Source: an uncultured Bacillaceae bacterium
GTDB taxonomy: Bacteria; Bacillota; Bacilli; Bacillales; Alkalibacillaceae
Length of the DNA stretch: 14,646 bases
Assembly (NCBI GenBank): GCA_937958375.1
Contig: CALGNY010000201.1
Span: 1 to 14,646 of the forward strand
Reading direction: 5' to 3'
The notes below the pieces were generated by a model. That model saw only the letters and a program-made list of their open reading frames with translations, ran no database searches and was not told where the DNA came from. The first letter of the stretch is position 1. The number at the start of each line of letters is the position of its first letter. The position numbers were made by a program, and so were the translations under genes. Positions 1-6,041 of the stretch are shown piece by piece.

Positions 1-40
1 AATCAATAAGAAAGAAACCGAATTGACATCAGGCTATTTT

Positions 41-55
41 GTTTAGTTTTCAAGG
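41..55 (-). promoter_or_regulatory. rRNA leader boxA-like element
   Basis: On the minus strand this reads CCTTGAAAACTAAAC, preceded by TCGAA. It matches the boxA/antitermination sequence (CUUUGAAAACU type) that precedes 16S and 23S rRNA genes in Bacillales. It lies 44-58 nt downstream of the predicted start of promoter P2. This places a 16S rRNA gene just beyond the left edge, transcribed leftward. The rRNA gene itself is not in the window. Confidence 0.75.
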
Positions 56-79
56 TTCGAATAGAAACTTATTTTAAGT

Positions 80-99
80 GCCGCCTTCAAAATGGCGAC
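80..99 (-). other. rRNA leader hairpin at predicted transcript 5' end
   Basis: On the minus strand GTCGCC (99-94) pairs with GGCGGC (85-80), giving a 6-bp stem with one G-U pair and an 8-nt loop. The stem begins at the predicted +1 G of promoter P2, so the rRNA precursor would start with a hairpin. There is no U-run after it, so it is not a terminator. It may be a leader processing or stability element (inference). Confidence 0.45.
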
Positions 100-105
100 T
101 TTATA

Positions 106-134
106 AATATAACAAATTTCTAAGTTGTTGTCAA
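106..134 (-). promoter_or_regulatory. rRNA operon promoter P2 (sigma-A)
   Basis: On the minus strand a perfect -35 TTGACA (134-129) is followed by a 17-bp spacer and a -10 TATATT (111-106). The start expected 7 nt past the -10 is a G at 99. Known B. subtilis rRNA promoters start with GTP and respond to the GTP pool, so this start would fit stringent-type control (inference). The hairpin and boxA directly downstream identify it as an rRNA promoter. Confidence 0.85.
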
Positions 135-192
135 CAGTTTCTTTGAATTGCAAATTGTTTCTGAGTCGTGCTCAATTGCGACAACGTTTAAT

Positions 193-221
193 AATTTATC
201 ATGGTTTTTCCTCGCGTGCAA
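193..221 (-). promoter_or_regulatory. possible upstream rRNA promoter P1
   Basis: On the minus strand TTGCAC (221-216), a 17-bp spacer and TAAATT (198-193) form a weak sigma-A match (3 of 6 and 4 of 6). Its distance from P2, about 87 bp, is close to that of the tandem P1/P2 promoters known for Bacillus rrn operons, which is the main reason to list it. A G is available at the expected start (185). Confidence 0.35.
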
Positions 222-539
222 CTGTTTTATTAAAGAAAATCTTTTCAGAATATTAACTTTCGGATCTGCAATACATCCTGTAAGGTAAACAAGTGAACAA
301 CACGATCACGCTTGAGTGTTTAAACAGATATAACGATGATTAAAGACATCCATCCTTAAACAGATTTTCTCAACACCAAATTACTGCTTGGCCATAAAAT
401 CACTACTAAGTTCAGTAAATACACCAACGCTTGAAAACATCGAATAATACCACATCCTTTTGCAAACATCATTTTATCCAAACACACATTTTTCATGCAC
501 AGTAATGAAACAGCAAAGTTCCGATGAATAACCATTTGC
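222..539. other. AT-rich gene-free spacer upstream of rrn promoters
   Basis: No credible gene, RNA or terminator is visible here. A minus-strand reading frame of 64 codons covers 356-550 but starts inside the repeat array, has no convincing ribosome binding site and resembles nothing known. A 10-bp direct repeat TTAAACAGAT occurs at 320 and 356, which is within chance for this composition. Confidence 0.5.
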
Positions 540-762
540 CTATTGGACAATTACTTACCCTATTAGACACGCTGCACAAAAAACGGTGTGCTATTGGACG
601 AAATTCGAATTCTATTGGACAAAATCACATTTTTAATGGACAAACTCAATGTTTTTATGGAATTTATATAGATCTATTGGACAATTACTTATCCTATTGG
701 ACACATTGCACACCTATTGGACACACCACACATCTATTGAACAAAAATGACGCCTATTGGAC
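540..762. repeat. array 1: 20-21 bp periodic repeat, core CTATTGGAC
   Basis: Eleven copies of a 9-10 bp core, consensus CTATTGGACA on the plus strand (TGTCCAATAG on minus), start at 540, 560, 591, 612, 633, 654, 674, 694, 714, 734 and 754. The spacing is 20 or 21 bp except for one step of 31. The copies at 633 and 654 are degenerate (TTAATGGAC, TTTATGGAA). Between cores the sequence mostly differs, except that the units at 540 and 674 agree over 20 bp but for one base. So the core and its spacing are kept while the filler varies. The 20-bp steps shift the reading frame, so any protein read through here (PIGQ, LLDN and YWTH in turn) is an artefact. I do not recognise the element. Confidence 0.8.
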
Positions 763-859
763 CTACCTACCTCAGACAAACTGAACATCCTCAACCCAAT
801 TAATAAAACACCCAGATTCACCTAAAAACGCAATTCAAAAACATATCCATTTCACCAAA

Positions 860-904
860 CAAAAACAGTCAGTCCTATTTTTCCATAAAAACAAGACTAA
901 CTGT
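860..904 (-). terminator. intrinsic terminator of the caspase-like gene
   Basis: On the minus strand ACAGTTAGTC (904-895) pairs with GACTGACTGT (874-865) with one U-G pair. The interior TTTTT/AAAAA can pair further across a small internal loop. The 3' arm runs into a TTTTTGTTT tract. It starts about 14 nt after the stop codon of the neighbouring gene, which supports that gene being a real transcription unit. Confidence 0.75.
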
Positions 905-918
905 CCGAATAGGGATTA

Positions 919-1692
919 TTACCACAGATCAATCTCTTCCCCTAAATTGGTTTCGGTAATTTCTCCTGAAGCATTTGATTGGTATTGAATCCATCCGACG
1001 TAGTGGTTTTCATTCTTTTTTGCTTGTTGCTCTTCCCATCCGCCCGCCGTACTGAGCCATTGTCCTGTTTCGTCACCGGGAACGCTACCTGGTTTTGGGT
1101 GGCTTGAGCCATTTGATGCAATCACTTTACACCCGCTGATCCGAAGAAATCCTTCCGGAAAGTTGCTTGAAGCTACGCGACAGCCTGTAAAAATGACCTC
1201 GCAACGATTGCAGAACCGTATTCGTCCTTCACTCACCAAGCGAGCCAAATCCCTTAGATAGCGTGCATCGGGATGATCGTACATCCCCGGAGTCGAATAA
1301 AAACCCGCCAAATCGACACCACCCAACTTTACTCCGCCTCGATTTCCTCCCGGGATATAAGGCCAAGCATGGGAGAAAACGAATAATTTTTTAATGCAAT
1401 TTCTGCCTTGGTCGGTTGCGGCGACCAGATGATCCAGCAATTCTCTGCCGGAACCCCATTGTTTTGTATTCGATGCACCGACCGCCCGCGTTCCCCACGC
1501 TTTAAATGCTTCTTCGTCGACACCTCTAGCAGCAAGTGCTAAATTTATTTCGGCCATCCGTTTCAGTCCCTTCATCCATTGATGATATAGCCTATGCATG
1601 AAGGGCTTGTTTGCTGAATGGTGTGAAGCAAATGTCTGAACAAGTGACACGCGTAAAGATCGTCCGAAGTTATCACCAACGAAAAAAGCCAC
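919..1692 (-). CDS. caspase/CHAT-like hypothetical protein, possibly 5'-truncated
   Basis: I do not recognise this 257-codon frame as a named protein. Residues 103-108 (LFVFSH) look like a beta strand ending in His. Residues 166-173 (VIFTGCRV) look like a second strand ending in Cys171. A third stretch, SGCKVIASNG, follows at 186-195. This His-strand, Cys-strand order is typical of caspase-fold (CHAT, DUF4347 or clan CD) domains, so His108/Cys171 may be a protease dyad. The N-terminal 90 residues look helical; there is no signal peptide or membrane segment. The C-terminus has several Trp/Gly residues. The start is doubtful: the first possible codon, GTG, lies in the 3' arm of the lysS terminator, with an in-frame stop three codons upstream and no usable ribosome binding site. 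The gene could start internally (GTG at codon 15, ATG at 32) or be the remnant of a longer gene. A good terminator follows. It is absent from this position in B. subtilis, which suggests insertion. Confidence 0.6.
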   Translation of the reverse strand: MAFFVGDNFGRSLRVSLVQTFASHHSANKPFMHRLYHQWMKGLKRMAEINLALAARGVDEEAFKAWGTRAVGASNTKQWGSGRELLDHLVAATDQGRNCIKKLFVFSHAWPYIPGGNRGGVKLGGVDLAGFYSTPGMYDHPDARYLRDLARLVSEGRIRFCNRCEVIFTGCRVASSNFPEGFLRISGCKVIASNGSSHPKPGSVPGDETGQWLSTAGGWEEQQAKKNENHYVGWIQYQSNASGEITETNLGEEIDLW

Positions 1693-1715
1693 TCCCTTTC
1701 AATAGGAAGTGACTT
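1682..1715 (-). terminator. lysS intrinsic terminator
   Basis: On the minus strand AAGTCACTTCC (1715-1705) pairs along its full 11 bp with GGGAGTGGCTT (1696-1686), with two G-U pairs and an 8-nt loop. Six Ts follow. The wobble pairs would be mismatches on the plus strand, so the element is built for leftward transcription. It begins 8 nt after the lysS stop. Its 3' arm and T-run double as the first codons of the downstream frame. Confidence 0.9.
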
Positions 1716-1723
1716 TTCTATCC

Positions 1724-3220
1724 TTATGATTCAGAACGGCTTCTCATTTGTGGGAATAACAGCACATCACGGATGGATGGTGAATTCGTCAACAGCATGA
1801 CGAGACGGTCAATTCCAATTCCGAGTCCACCGGTTGGCGGTAAGCCATATTCCAATGACTCCAAGAAATCTTCATCCATATAATGGGCTTCATCGTTCCC
1901 CGCTTCTCTTTCCTTCAATTGAGCTTCGAAACGTTGACGTTGATCAATCGGGTCGTTCAGCTCAGAGAATGCATTGGCATGCTCCCGACCGACGATAAAT
2001 AATTCAAATCGATCCGTAAAGCGTGGATCTTCCTGATTCTTCTTGGCTAACGGAGAAATTTCAACCGGATGGCCATAAATAAAGGTCGGTTGGATTAAAT
2101 GTTCTTCAACTTTTTGTTCGAAAAACTCATTGACGATATGTCCATATGTCATATGATCTTCAACTTCAACACCGTGTTCCTTGGCTAATGCATGCGCTTG
2201 CTCATCGGTTAGATCCTCAAAGAAGTCGACACCTGTATATTCTTTGATCGCATCAACGATATGCCATCTCTTCCATTTAGGTGTCAAATCAACTTCATGC
2301 TCGCCATACGTCAGTTGGGTTGTCCCAAGTACTTCCTCGGCAATATGAGCCACCAATTGCTCGGTCAAGTCCATAATATCTTCATAATCGGCATACGCTT
2401 CATATAGCTCGATCATCGTAAACTCTGGATTGTGACGGGTGGATACCCCTTCGTTTCTGAAAACGCGTCCGATTTCATAGACTTTTTCCAGTCCACCGAC
2501 GATGAGTCGTTTCAAGTGAAGCTCAATCGCAATTCGCATGTAAAGCTCGATATCCAGCGCGTTATGATGCGTGACAAATGGTCTGGCAGAAGCCCCACCA
2601 GGGATGGAATGCATCATTGGTGTTTCCACTTCCAAAAAGCCTTTTTCATCTAAGTAGCGACGCATGGACTGAATGATTTTACTGCGTAAGATAAACGTTT
2701 CCTTACTATCCGGATTCGTAATTAAGTCCAAATAACGTTGGCGGTAACGTTGTTCAACGTCTTTTAGACCATGGAATTTTTCAGGTAACGGACGCAACGA
2801 TTTCGTCAGAAGGTCAAAGGTTGTCGCTTTGACAGAAAGTTCGCCTACGTTCGTTTTGAACATCACGCCCGTCACACCGACAATATCGCCTAAATCCGCT
2901 GATTTGAACAGCTCATAAGCTTCGTCGCCGACTTGATCTTTCCTTACATATAATTGGATTTGTCCTTTTAAGTCTTGGATATGCGCGAAGCCGGCTTTAC
3001 CTTTTCCGCGTTTCGTCATGATCCGTCCCGCAATCGTGACTTCTGTTTCATCTTCTTTTTCCGCTAATTCCTCTTTCGAAAAACCGTCATAAAGCTCTTT
3101 TAATTCATCCGTCAAATGGGTTCGTTCAAATTTATCACCAAACCCACTGATGCCTTGCTCTTCAAGGGCGCTTAATTTATCCAGACGGGTTTTCATCTGG
3201 TCATTCAATTCTTCAGACAC
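1724..3220 (-). CDS. lysS: lysyl-tRNA synthetase, class II
   Basis: This enzyme charges tRNA-Lys with lysine in the cytosol, using ATP. It has 498 residues, the usual length for the bacterial class IIb enzyme. An OB-fold anticodon-binding domain occupies about residues 55-140 (VTIAGRIMTKRGKGKAGF at its start). The catalytic domain has motif 1 at about 194-203 (GFLEVETPMM), motif 2 at 252-267 (RVFRNEGVSTRHNPEF) and motif 3 at 464-489 (GGLGIGIDRLVMLLTNS onward). I chose the GTG start because GAGGTG lies 6 nt upstream and it gives the family N-terminus, SEELNDQM. The frame stays open for 72 more codons upstream, but that part is unlike any LysRS. The gene follows folK after a 219-bp gap, where B. 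subtilis has yazB and dusB, and ends at a strong terminator. Confidence 0.97.
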   Translation of the reverse strand: MSEELNDQMKTRLDKLSALEEQGISGFGDKFERTHLTDELKELYDGFSKEELAEKEDETEVTIAGRIMTKRGKGKAGFAHIQDLKGQIQLYVRKDQVGDEAYELFKSADLGDIVGVTGVMFKTNVGELSVKATTFDLLTKSLRPLPEKFHGLKDVEQRYRQRYLDLITNPDSKETFILRSKIIQSMRRYLDEKGFLEVETPMMHSIPGGASARPFVTHHNALDIELYMRIAIELHLKRLIVGGLEKVYEIGRVFRNEGVSTRHNPEFTMIELYEAYADYEDIMDLTEQLVAHIAEEVLGTTQLTYGEHEVDLTPKWKRWHIVDAIKEYTGVDFFEDLTDEQAHALAKEHGVEVEDHMTYGHIVNEFFEQKVEEHLIQPTFIYGHPVEISPLAKKNQEDPRFTDRFELFIVGREHANAFSELNDPIDQRQRFEAQLKEREAGNDEAHYMDEDFLESLEYGLPPTGGLGIGIDRLVMLLTNSPSIRDVLLFPQMRSRSES

Positions 3221-3226
3221 ATGTTT

Positions 3227-3232
3227 CACCTC
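3227..3232 (-). promoter_or_regulatory. ribosome binding site fixing the lysS GTG start
   Basis: GAGGTG on the minus strand is followed by a 6-nt spacer and GTG. No other start codon nearby has a comparable site. This decides against the longer open frame that begins at 3436. Confidence 0.8.
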
Positions 3233-3386
3233 AACTGTTTTTTTCTTCAATCGCAGTCGTACGTATAATGAAAACTGCCCCGATATGTAGGCAGTTCCTT
3301 TGCATGACGCCTGCTCGAAAAGCCATTCTATTGGCTTGAAAAAACCTATTCCGTCATTCACCGTATAATCTTTGATTCGCCTACTT

Positions 3387-3415
3387 ACTTTACCACTCAC
3401 GCACGGCCCTTTCAA
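3387..3415 (-). promoter_or_regulatory. putative lysS promoter
   Basis: On the minus strand TTGAAA (3415-3410), a 17-bp spacer and TAAAGT (3392-3387) match sigma-A at 5 and 4 of 6 positions. It lies 25 nt after the folK stop and upstream of both leader hairpins. It would let lysS be expressed apart from the folate genes. Confidence 0.45.
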
Positions 3416-3439
3416 GTGTCTGCGTATGTCAAACAAGGG

Positions 3440-3931
3440 CTATTCCGCTCTTTTTTGCACACCCGCCAGCTCTTCTTCATCTAATTTTTCCAAATGGCTC
3501 CTAACCGGTACACCATCGATTGGTGCATCCGGATTGATTTCAGCTAAAGGAACCAGCACAAACGCTCGATCCTTCATACGTGGGTGGGGGATGGTCAATT
3601 GCTCGCCTTCCATATGAACATCGTCAAACAACAAGATGTCCAGATCGATTGTGCGCGGACCATTTTTAATGATTCGCTTTCGACCAAGCTCTTGCTCGAT
3701 TGTCTGACAAGCCGACAGTAACCTTTCCGGAGACAGATCCGTGTCGATTTCCACCACCATATTCAAAAAATAATCTTGATTGGTATAGCCGACAGGTTCT
3801 GTTTCATAAATCGAGGATTTCTGATTCATTTGGATGCTTGGATGTTCACGAAGCTGCCTGATCGCCTTACTCAAATGCTTTTCTTTCGGTTCAATATTGG
3901 TACCCAAGGCAACATACGCTCTATGCTTCAT
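3440..3931 (-). CDS. folK: 2-amino-4-hydroxy-6-hydroxymethyldihydropteridine pyrophosphokinase
   Basis: HPPK transfers pyrophosphate from ATP to 6-hydroxymethyl-dihydropterin, making the substrate of FolP in folate synthesis. At 163 residues it has the normal length for the monofunctional enzyme. Visible signatures are VALGTNIEP (7-15), SSIYETEPVG (39-48, pterin site), NGPRTIDLDILLFD (90-103, with the two Mg-binding Asp residues 97 and 99) and IPHPRMKDRAFVLVPLAEI (114-132). The ATG overlaps the end of folB by 11 nt and has only a weak ribosome binding site, so translation is probably coupled to folB. It is the last gene of the folP-folB-folK cluster. Confidence 0.96.
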   Translation of the reverse strand: MKHRAYVALGTNIEPKEKHLSKAIRQLREHPSIQMNQKSSIYETEPVGYTNQDYFLNMVVEIDTDLSPERLLSACQTIEQELGRKRIIKNGPRTIDLDILLFDDVHMEGEQLTIPHPRMKDRAFVLVPLAEINPDAPIDGVPVRSHLEKLDEEELAGVQKRAE

Positions 3932-4295
3932 AATCGGTACGCTCTCGGGTAATCTCTACGCCAACGGACTCATAGTAACCGGGAATCGGTGGACCAGGTT
4001 TGTCGATATTGATCCGGATGGCACTAAGCTTATCAAACGTTTGAAACATGGTTTTGGCGATCGTCTCAGCAAGCGATTCGAGCAAATGGTAGGCTTTCCC
4101 TTCCATAATCGACTTCGTTGTTTCATATACTTCACCGTAATCAATGCTGTCTTCCATCTGATCGGTGATCCCCGCTTTTCTGAAATCACCCATCAATTCG
4201 ACATCGACCGTAAAACGCTGGCCGAGCTTATTTTCTTCAGGGAACAAACCATGGTAACCGTAAAACATCATTCCATTGACTTTAATCTTGTCCAA
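3921..4295 (-). CDS. folB: dihydroneopterin aldolase
   Basis: The enzyme cleaves 7,8-dihydroneopterin to 6-hydroxymethyl-dihydropterin and glycolaldehyde, the step before FolK. It has 124 residues, a typical length, and the family forms octamers. The signature MMFYGYHGLFPEENKLGQRF spans residues 9-28. The expected active-site residues are Glu21, Tyr53 (SIDYGEVYE) and Lys99 (DKPGPPIPG), by analogy with the Staphylococcus aureus enzyme. I chose the TTG start because GGGGAGG lies 7 nt upstream and it gives the family N-terminus MDKIKVNG. An upstream ATG at 4337 would add 14 unrelated residues inside folP. The gene overlaps the folP end by 14 nt and folK by 11 nt, which implies translational coupling. 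Confidence 0.95.
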   Translation of the reverse strand: MDKIKVNGMMFYGYHGLFPEENKLGQRFTVDVELMGDFRKAGITDQMEDSIDYGEVYETTKSIMEGKAYHLLESLAETIAKTMFQTFDKLSAIRINIDKPGPPIPGYYESVGVEITRERTDYEA

Positions 4296-5124
4296 CGGCA
4301 ATCCTCCCCTTTCCGAGCATCGCATCCATGACATCAACCGCTCGCTTCACTTCCTTCACATCGTGTACGCGCACGAAATCGACGCCTTGTTGAATGCCGG
4401 CACAAACAGTTGCGATTGTTCCTTCCAGTCGTTCTTCCGGAGGCAAATCAAGTAACTTCCCAATCATTGATTTGCGGGAAGTCCCGAGTAAGATCGGATA
4501 ACCCAATGTCTTCAACTCACTTAAACGCCGCATTGCCAAGAAGTTTTGTTCTAGGGTTTTTCCAAAGCCGATTCCTGGGTCCAAAATGATCTGTTCATCG
4601 GATACACCATATCGTTTCGCAATCTCAATGCTTTCCGATAAGCTTTTTTTCATATCTTCAATGAGATCATCATAAACCGGTTCATCTTGGTTATGCATCA
4701 AAATAATCGGTGCGCCGAATGTCTTTGCGACCGCAGCGATTTCCGGATCTGCCTTGGCTCCCCAAATATCATTGATGATGTTCCCACCAGCTTGGAGGGC
4801 GGCTTCAGCTGTTTTCGCTTTAAACGTGTCAACCGACAGGGGTGTAGGGATTGATTCGTTCAACTGTTTAATAACCGGGACGATCCGATCGATCTCTTCT
4901 TCTGCCGAAACGGGCTCATGTCCTGGGCGAGTCGACTCTCCACCAATATCAATGATTTTCGCTCCGTCCTCGGCAAGCTTTTTCGCATGATTGACCGCAT
5001 CATCCAGGCGGTTATACTTCCCTCCGTCAGAAAACGAATCGGGCGTAATGTTCAAGATGCCCATGATGAGTGTTTCTTGAGAAAAATCAAAGCTGATATT
5101 ATCCGTAACCTTAAATTCTTTCAT
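4282..5124 (-). CDS. folP: dihydropteroate synthase
   Basis: FolP (called sul in B. subtilis, the sulfonamide target) condenses 6-hydroxymethyl-dihydropterin pyrophosphate with p-aminobenzoate to dihydropteroate. It has 280 residues and a TIM-barrel layout. Signatures are GILNITPDSFSDGG (22-35), GGESTRPG (61-68, a mobile loop), SVDTFKA (97-103), NDIWG (118-122), LDPGIGFGKT (181-190), GTSRKS (214-219) and VRVHDV (251-256). The ATG has AGGGTGG about 8 nt upstream; a GTG four codons earlier falls inside that site. It lies 42 nt after hslO. In B. subtilis cysK-pabB-pabA-pabC lie at this junction, so the p-aminobenzoate supply genes must be elsewhere or absent. Confidence 0.96.
   Translation of the reverse strand: MKEFKVTDNISFDFSQETLIMGILNITPDSFSDGGKYNRLDDAVNHAKKLAEDGAKIIDIGGESTRPGHEPVSAEEEIDRIVPVIKQLNESIPTPLSVDTFKAKTAEAALQAGGNIINDIWGAKADPEIAAVAKTFGAPIILMHNQDEPVYDDLIEDMKKSLSESIEIAKRYGVSDEQIILDPGIGFGKTLEQNFLAMRRLSELKTLGYPILLGTSRKSMIGKLLDLPPEERLEGTIATVCAGIQQGVDFVRVHDVKEVKRAVDVMDAMLGKGRIAVGQD
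4303..4309 (-). promoter_or_regulatory. ribosome binding site fixing the folB TTG start
   Basis: GGGGAGG on the minus strand lies within the last codons of folP, 7 nt before the TTG. It is the only strong site nearby and decides the non-ATG start. Confidence 0.8.
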
Positions 5125-5166
5125 CGATCTGACCACCCTTTAGCTCAATCCTATTTCCATGCATAC

Positions 5167-6036
5167 TTACTGTTTCAGTTGTTCCAGTTCTTCTGCATCC
5201 AGGTGGTACACTTCATGACAGAATTGGCATGTTGCTTCTGCGCCACCATCTTCTTTGATCATATCATCGATTTCTTCGTTCCCTAAGCCACGAATCGCGT
5301 TTTCAATTCGCTCTTTGGAACAGTTACAATGAAATTGAACATCAATCTGTTCATTCACCTGCCAGTCTTCTCCTTCAAAAAATTGACCCAAAATATCTTC
5401 TGGTGTTTGACCTTCTTGGATCAATGTGGAAATGGCAGGAACTTCATCCACGCGCTTCTCCAATTTTTCGACGACTTCCTCTGAGGCTCCCGGCATAATT
5501 TGAAGGATAAAACCTCCCGCAGCCAAGATTGAATAATCCGTATCGACCAGTACACCTGCTCCGACCGCAGATGGGATTTGCTCAGAAGAAACGAAGTAAT
5601 ACGTGAAATCTTCACTGACTTCACCGGATACAATCGGTACTTGGCCTGTAAAATTGTTTTTCATCCCTAAATCTTTTACGACACTAAGTGTTCCGTTTGT
5701 TCCTACCGCTCGCTTGACGTCGAGTTTACCTTGCGCATTCGATTCAAAATCCACGTGAGGATTGAGCACGTAGCCACGCACTCCACCATGGGCATCACTG
5801 TCGGCAATGACCGCACCAATCGGTCCATCACCCTCCAGTTTGACCGTCAGTTTATTTTCATTTTTCAACATCCAACCCATCATGGCAGAGATCGTCACGG
5901 TCCGGCCCAATGCTGCTGAAGCTGTTGGCCACGTGTCCAGCCGCTGCGTATTCTCATTGACTGTGTCTGTTGAGCGAATGGCAAAAGCACGGACTTGTCC
6001 GTCAAACGCGGTCGCGCGAATCATATAATCTTTCAT
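5167..6036 (-). CDS. hslO: 33 kDa redox-regulated chaperone Hsp33
   Basis: Hsp33 is a cytosolic holdase. Oxidation releases its zinc and unfolds its C-terminal switch, exposing the binding surface for unfolded proteins. The 289 residues match the family length. The N-terminal core shows TWPTASAALGR (35-45), KLDVKRAVGTNGTLSVVKDLG (104-124) and YYFVSSEQIPSAVGAGVLV (146-164). The zinc site is intact: Cys237-x-Cys239 and Cys270-x-x-Cys273, in the contexts FHCNCSKER and TCQFCHEVY. It starts 5 nt after coaX, with an AAAGGA site inside the coaX end, so it belongs to the coaX transcript. Its place between coaX and the fol genes follows the Bacillus order, except that cysK and the pab genes are missing after it. 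Confidence 0.97.
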   Translation of the reverse strand: MKDYMIRATAFDGQVRAFAIRSTDTVNENTQRLDTWPTASAALGRTVTISAMMGWMLKNENKLTVKLEGDGPIGAVIADSDAHGGVRGYVLNPHVDFESNAQGKLDVKRAVGTNGTLSVVKDLGMKNNFTGQVPIVSGEVSEDFTYYFVSSEQIPSAVGAGVLVDTDYSILAAGGFILQIMPGASEEVVEKLEKRVDEVPAISTLIQEGQTPEDILGQFFEGEDWQVNEQIDVQFHCNCSKERIENAIRGLGNEEIDDMIKEDGGAEATCQFCHEVYHLDAEELEQLKQ

Positions 6037-6041
6037 TTATT

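Larger units (their letters stand above)
3221..3439 (-). other. lysS leader region with two hairpins
   Basis: This 219-bp gap replaces yazB-dusB. In transcript order it holds the putative promoter, then a hairpin AAGCCA/TGGCTT (3337-3320, 6 bp, loop ATAGAA, tail TTTTCG), then a hairpin AACTGCC/GGCAGTT (3296-3273, 7 bp, tail TTTTC), then a short stretch to the ribosome binding site. Both hairpins have short T tails, like weak attenuators. I see no T-box motif and no lysine riboswitch core. No residue of DusB or YazB is recognisable. Confidence 0.5.

Noticed and set aside
320..365. 10-bp direct repeat TTAAACAGAT as an attachment or insertion footprint
   Set aside because: It is short and AT-rich, with no element between the copies; this is within chance.
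474..482. DnaA box-like TTATCCAAA
   Set aside because: It is a single copy with two mismatches from TTATCCACA in AT-rich DNA, with no cluster nearby.
356..550. A 64-codon minus-strand frame near the rrn promoters
   Set aside because: It starts within array 1, has no good ribosome binding site and matches no family I know.
524..784. An 86-codon plus-strand frame through array 1
   Set aside because: The 20-bp steps shift the frame, so the peptide cycles PIGQ, LLDN, YWTH with no consistent repeat. There is no ribosome binding site.
3221..3436. A 72-residue N-terminal extension of LysRS or a remnant of dusB
   Set aside because: The GTG with GAGGTG fixes the start at the family N-terminus, and the extension resembles neither LysRS, DusB nor YazB. 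It spans the promoter and hairpins.
3221..3439. T-box or lysine riboswitch upstream of lysS
   Set aside because: No T-box sequence, no specifier-loop layout and no L-box core could be found; only two short hairpins.
3834..4331. A 165-codon plus-strand frame across folK and folB
   Set aside because: It is a shadow of the conserved folB and folK genes, whose motifs and ribosome binding sites are clear on the minus strand.
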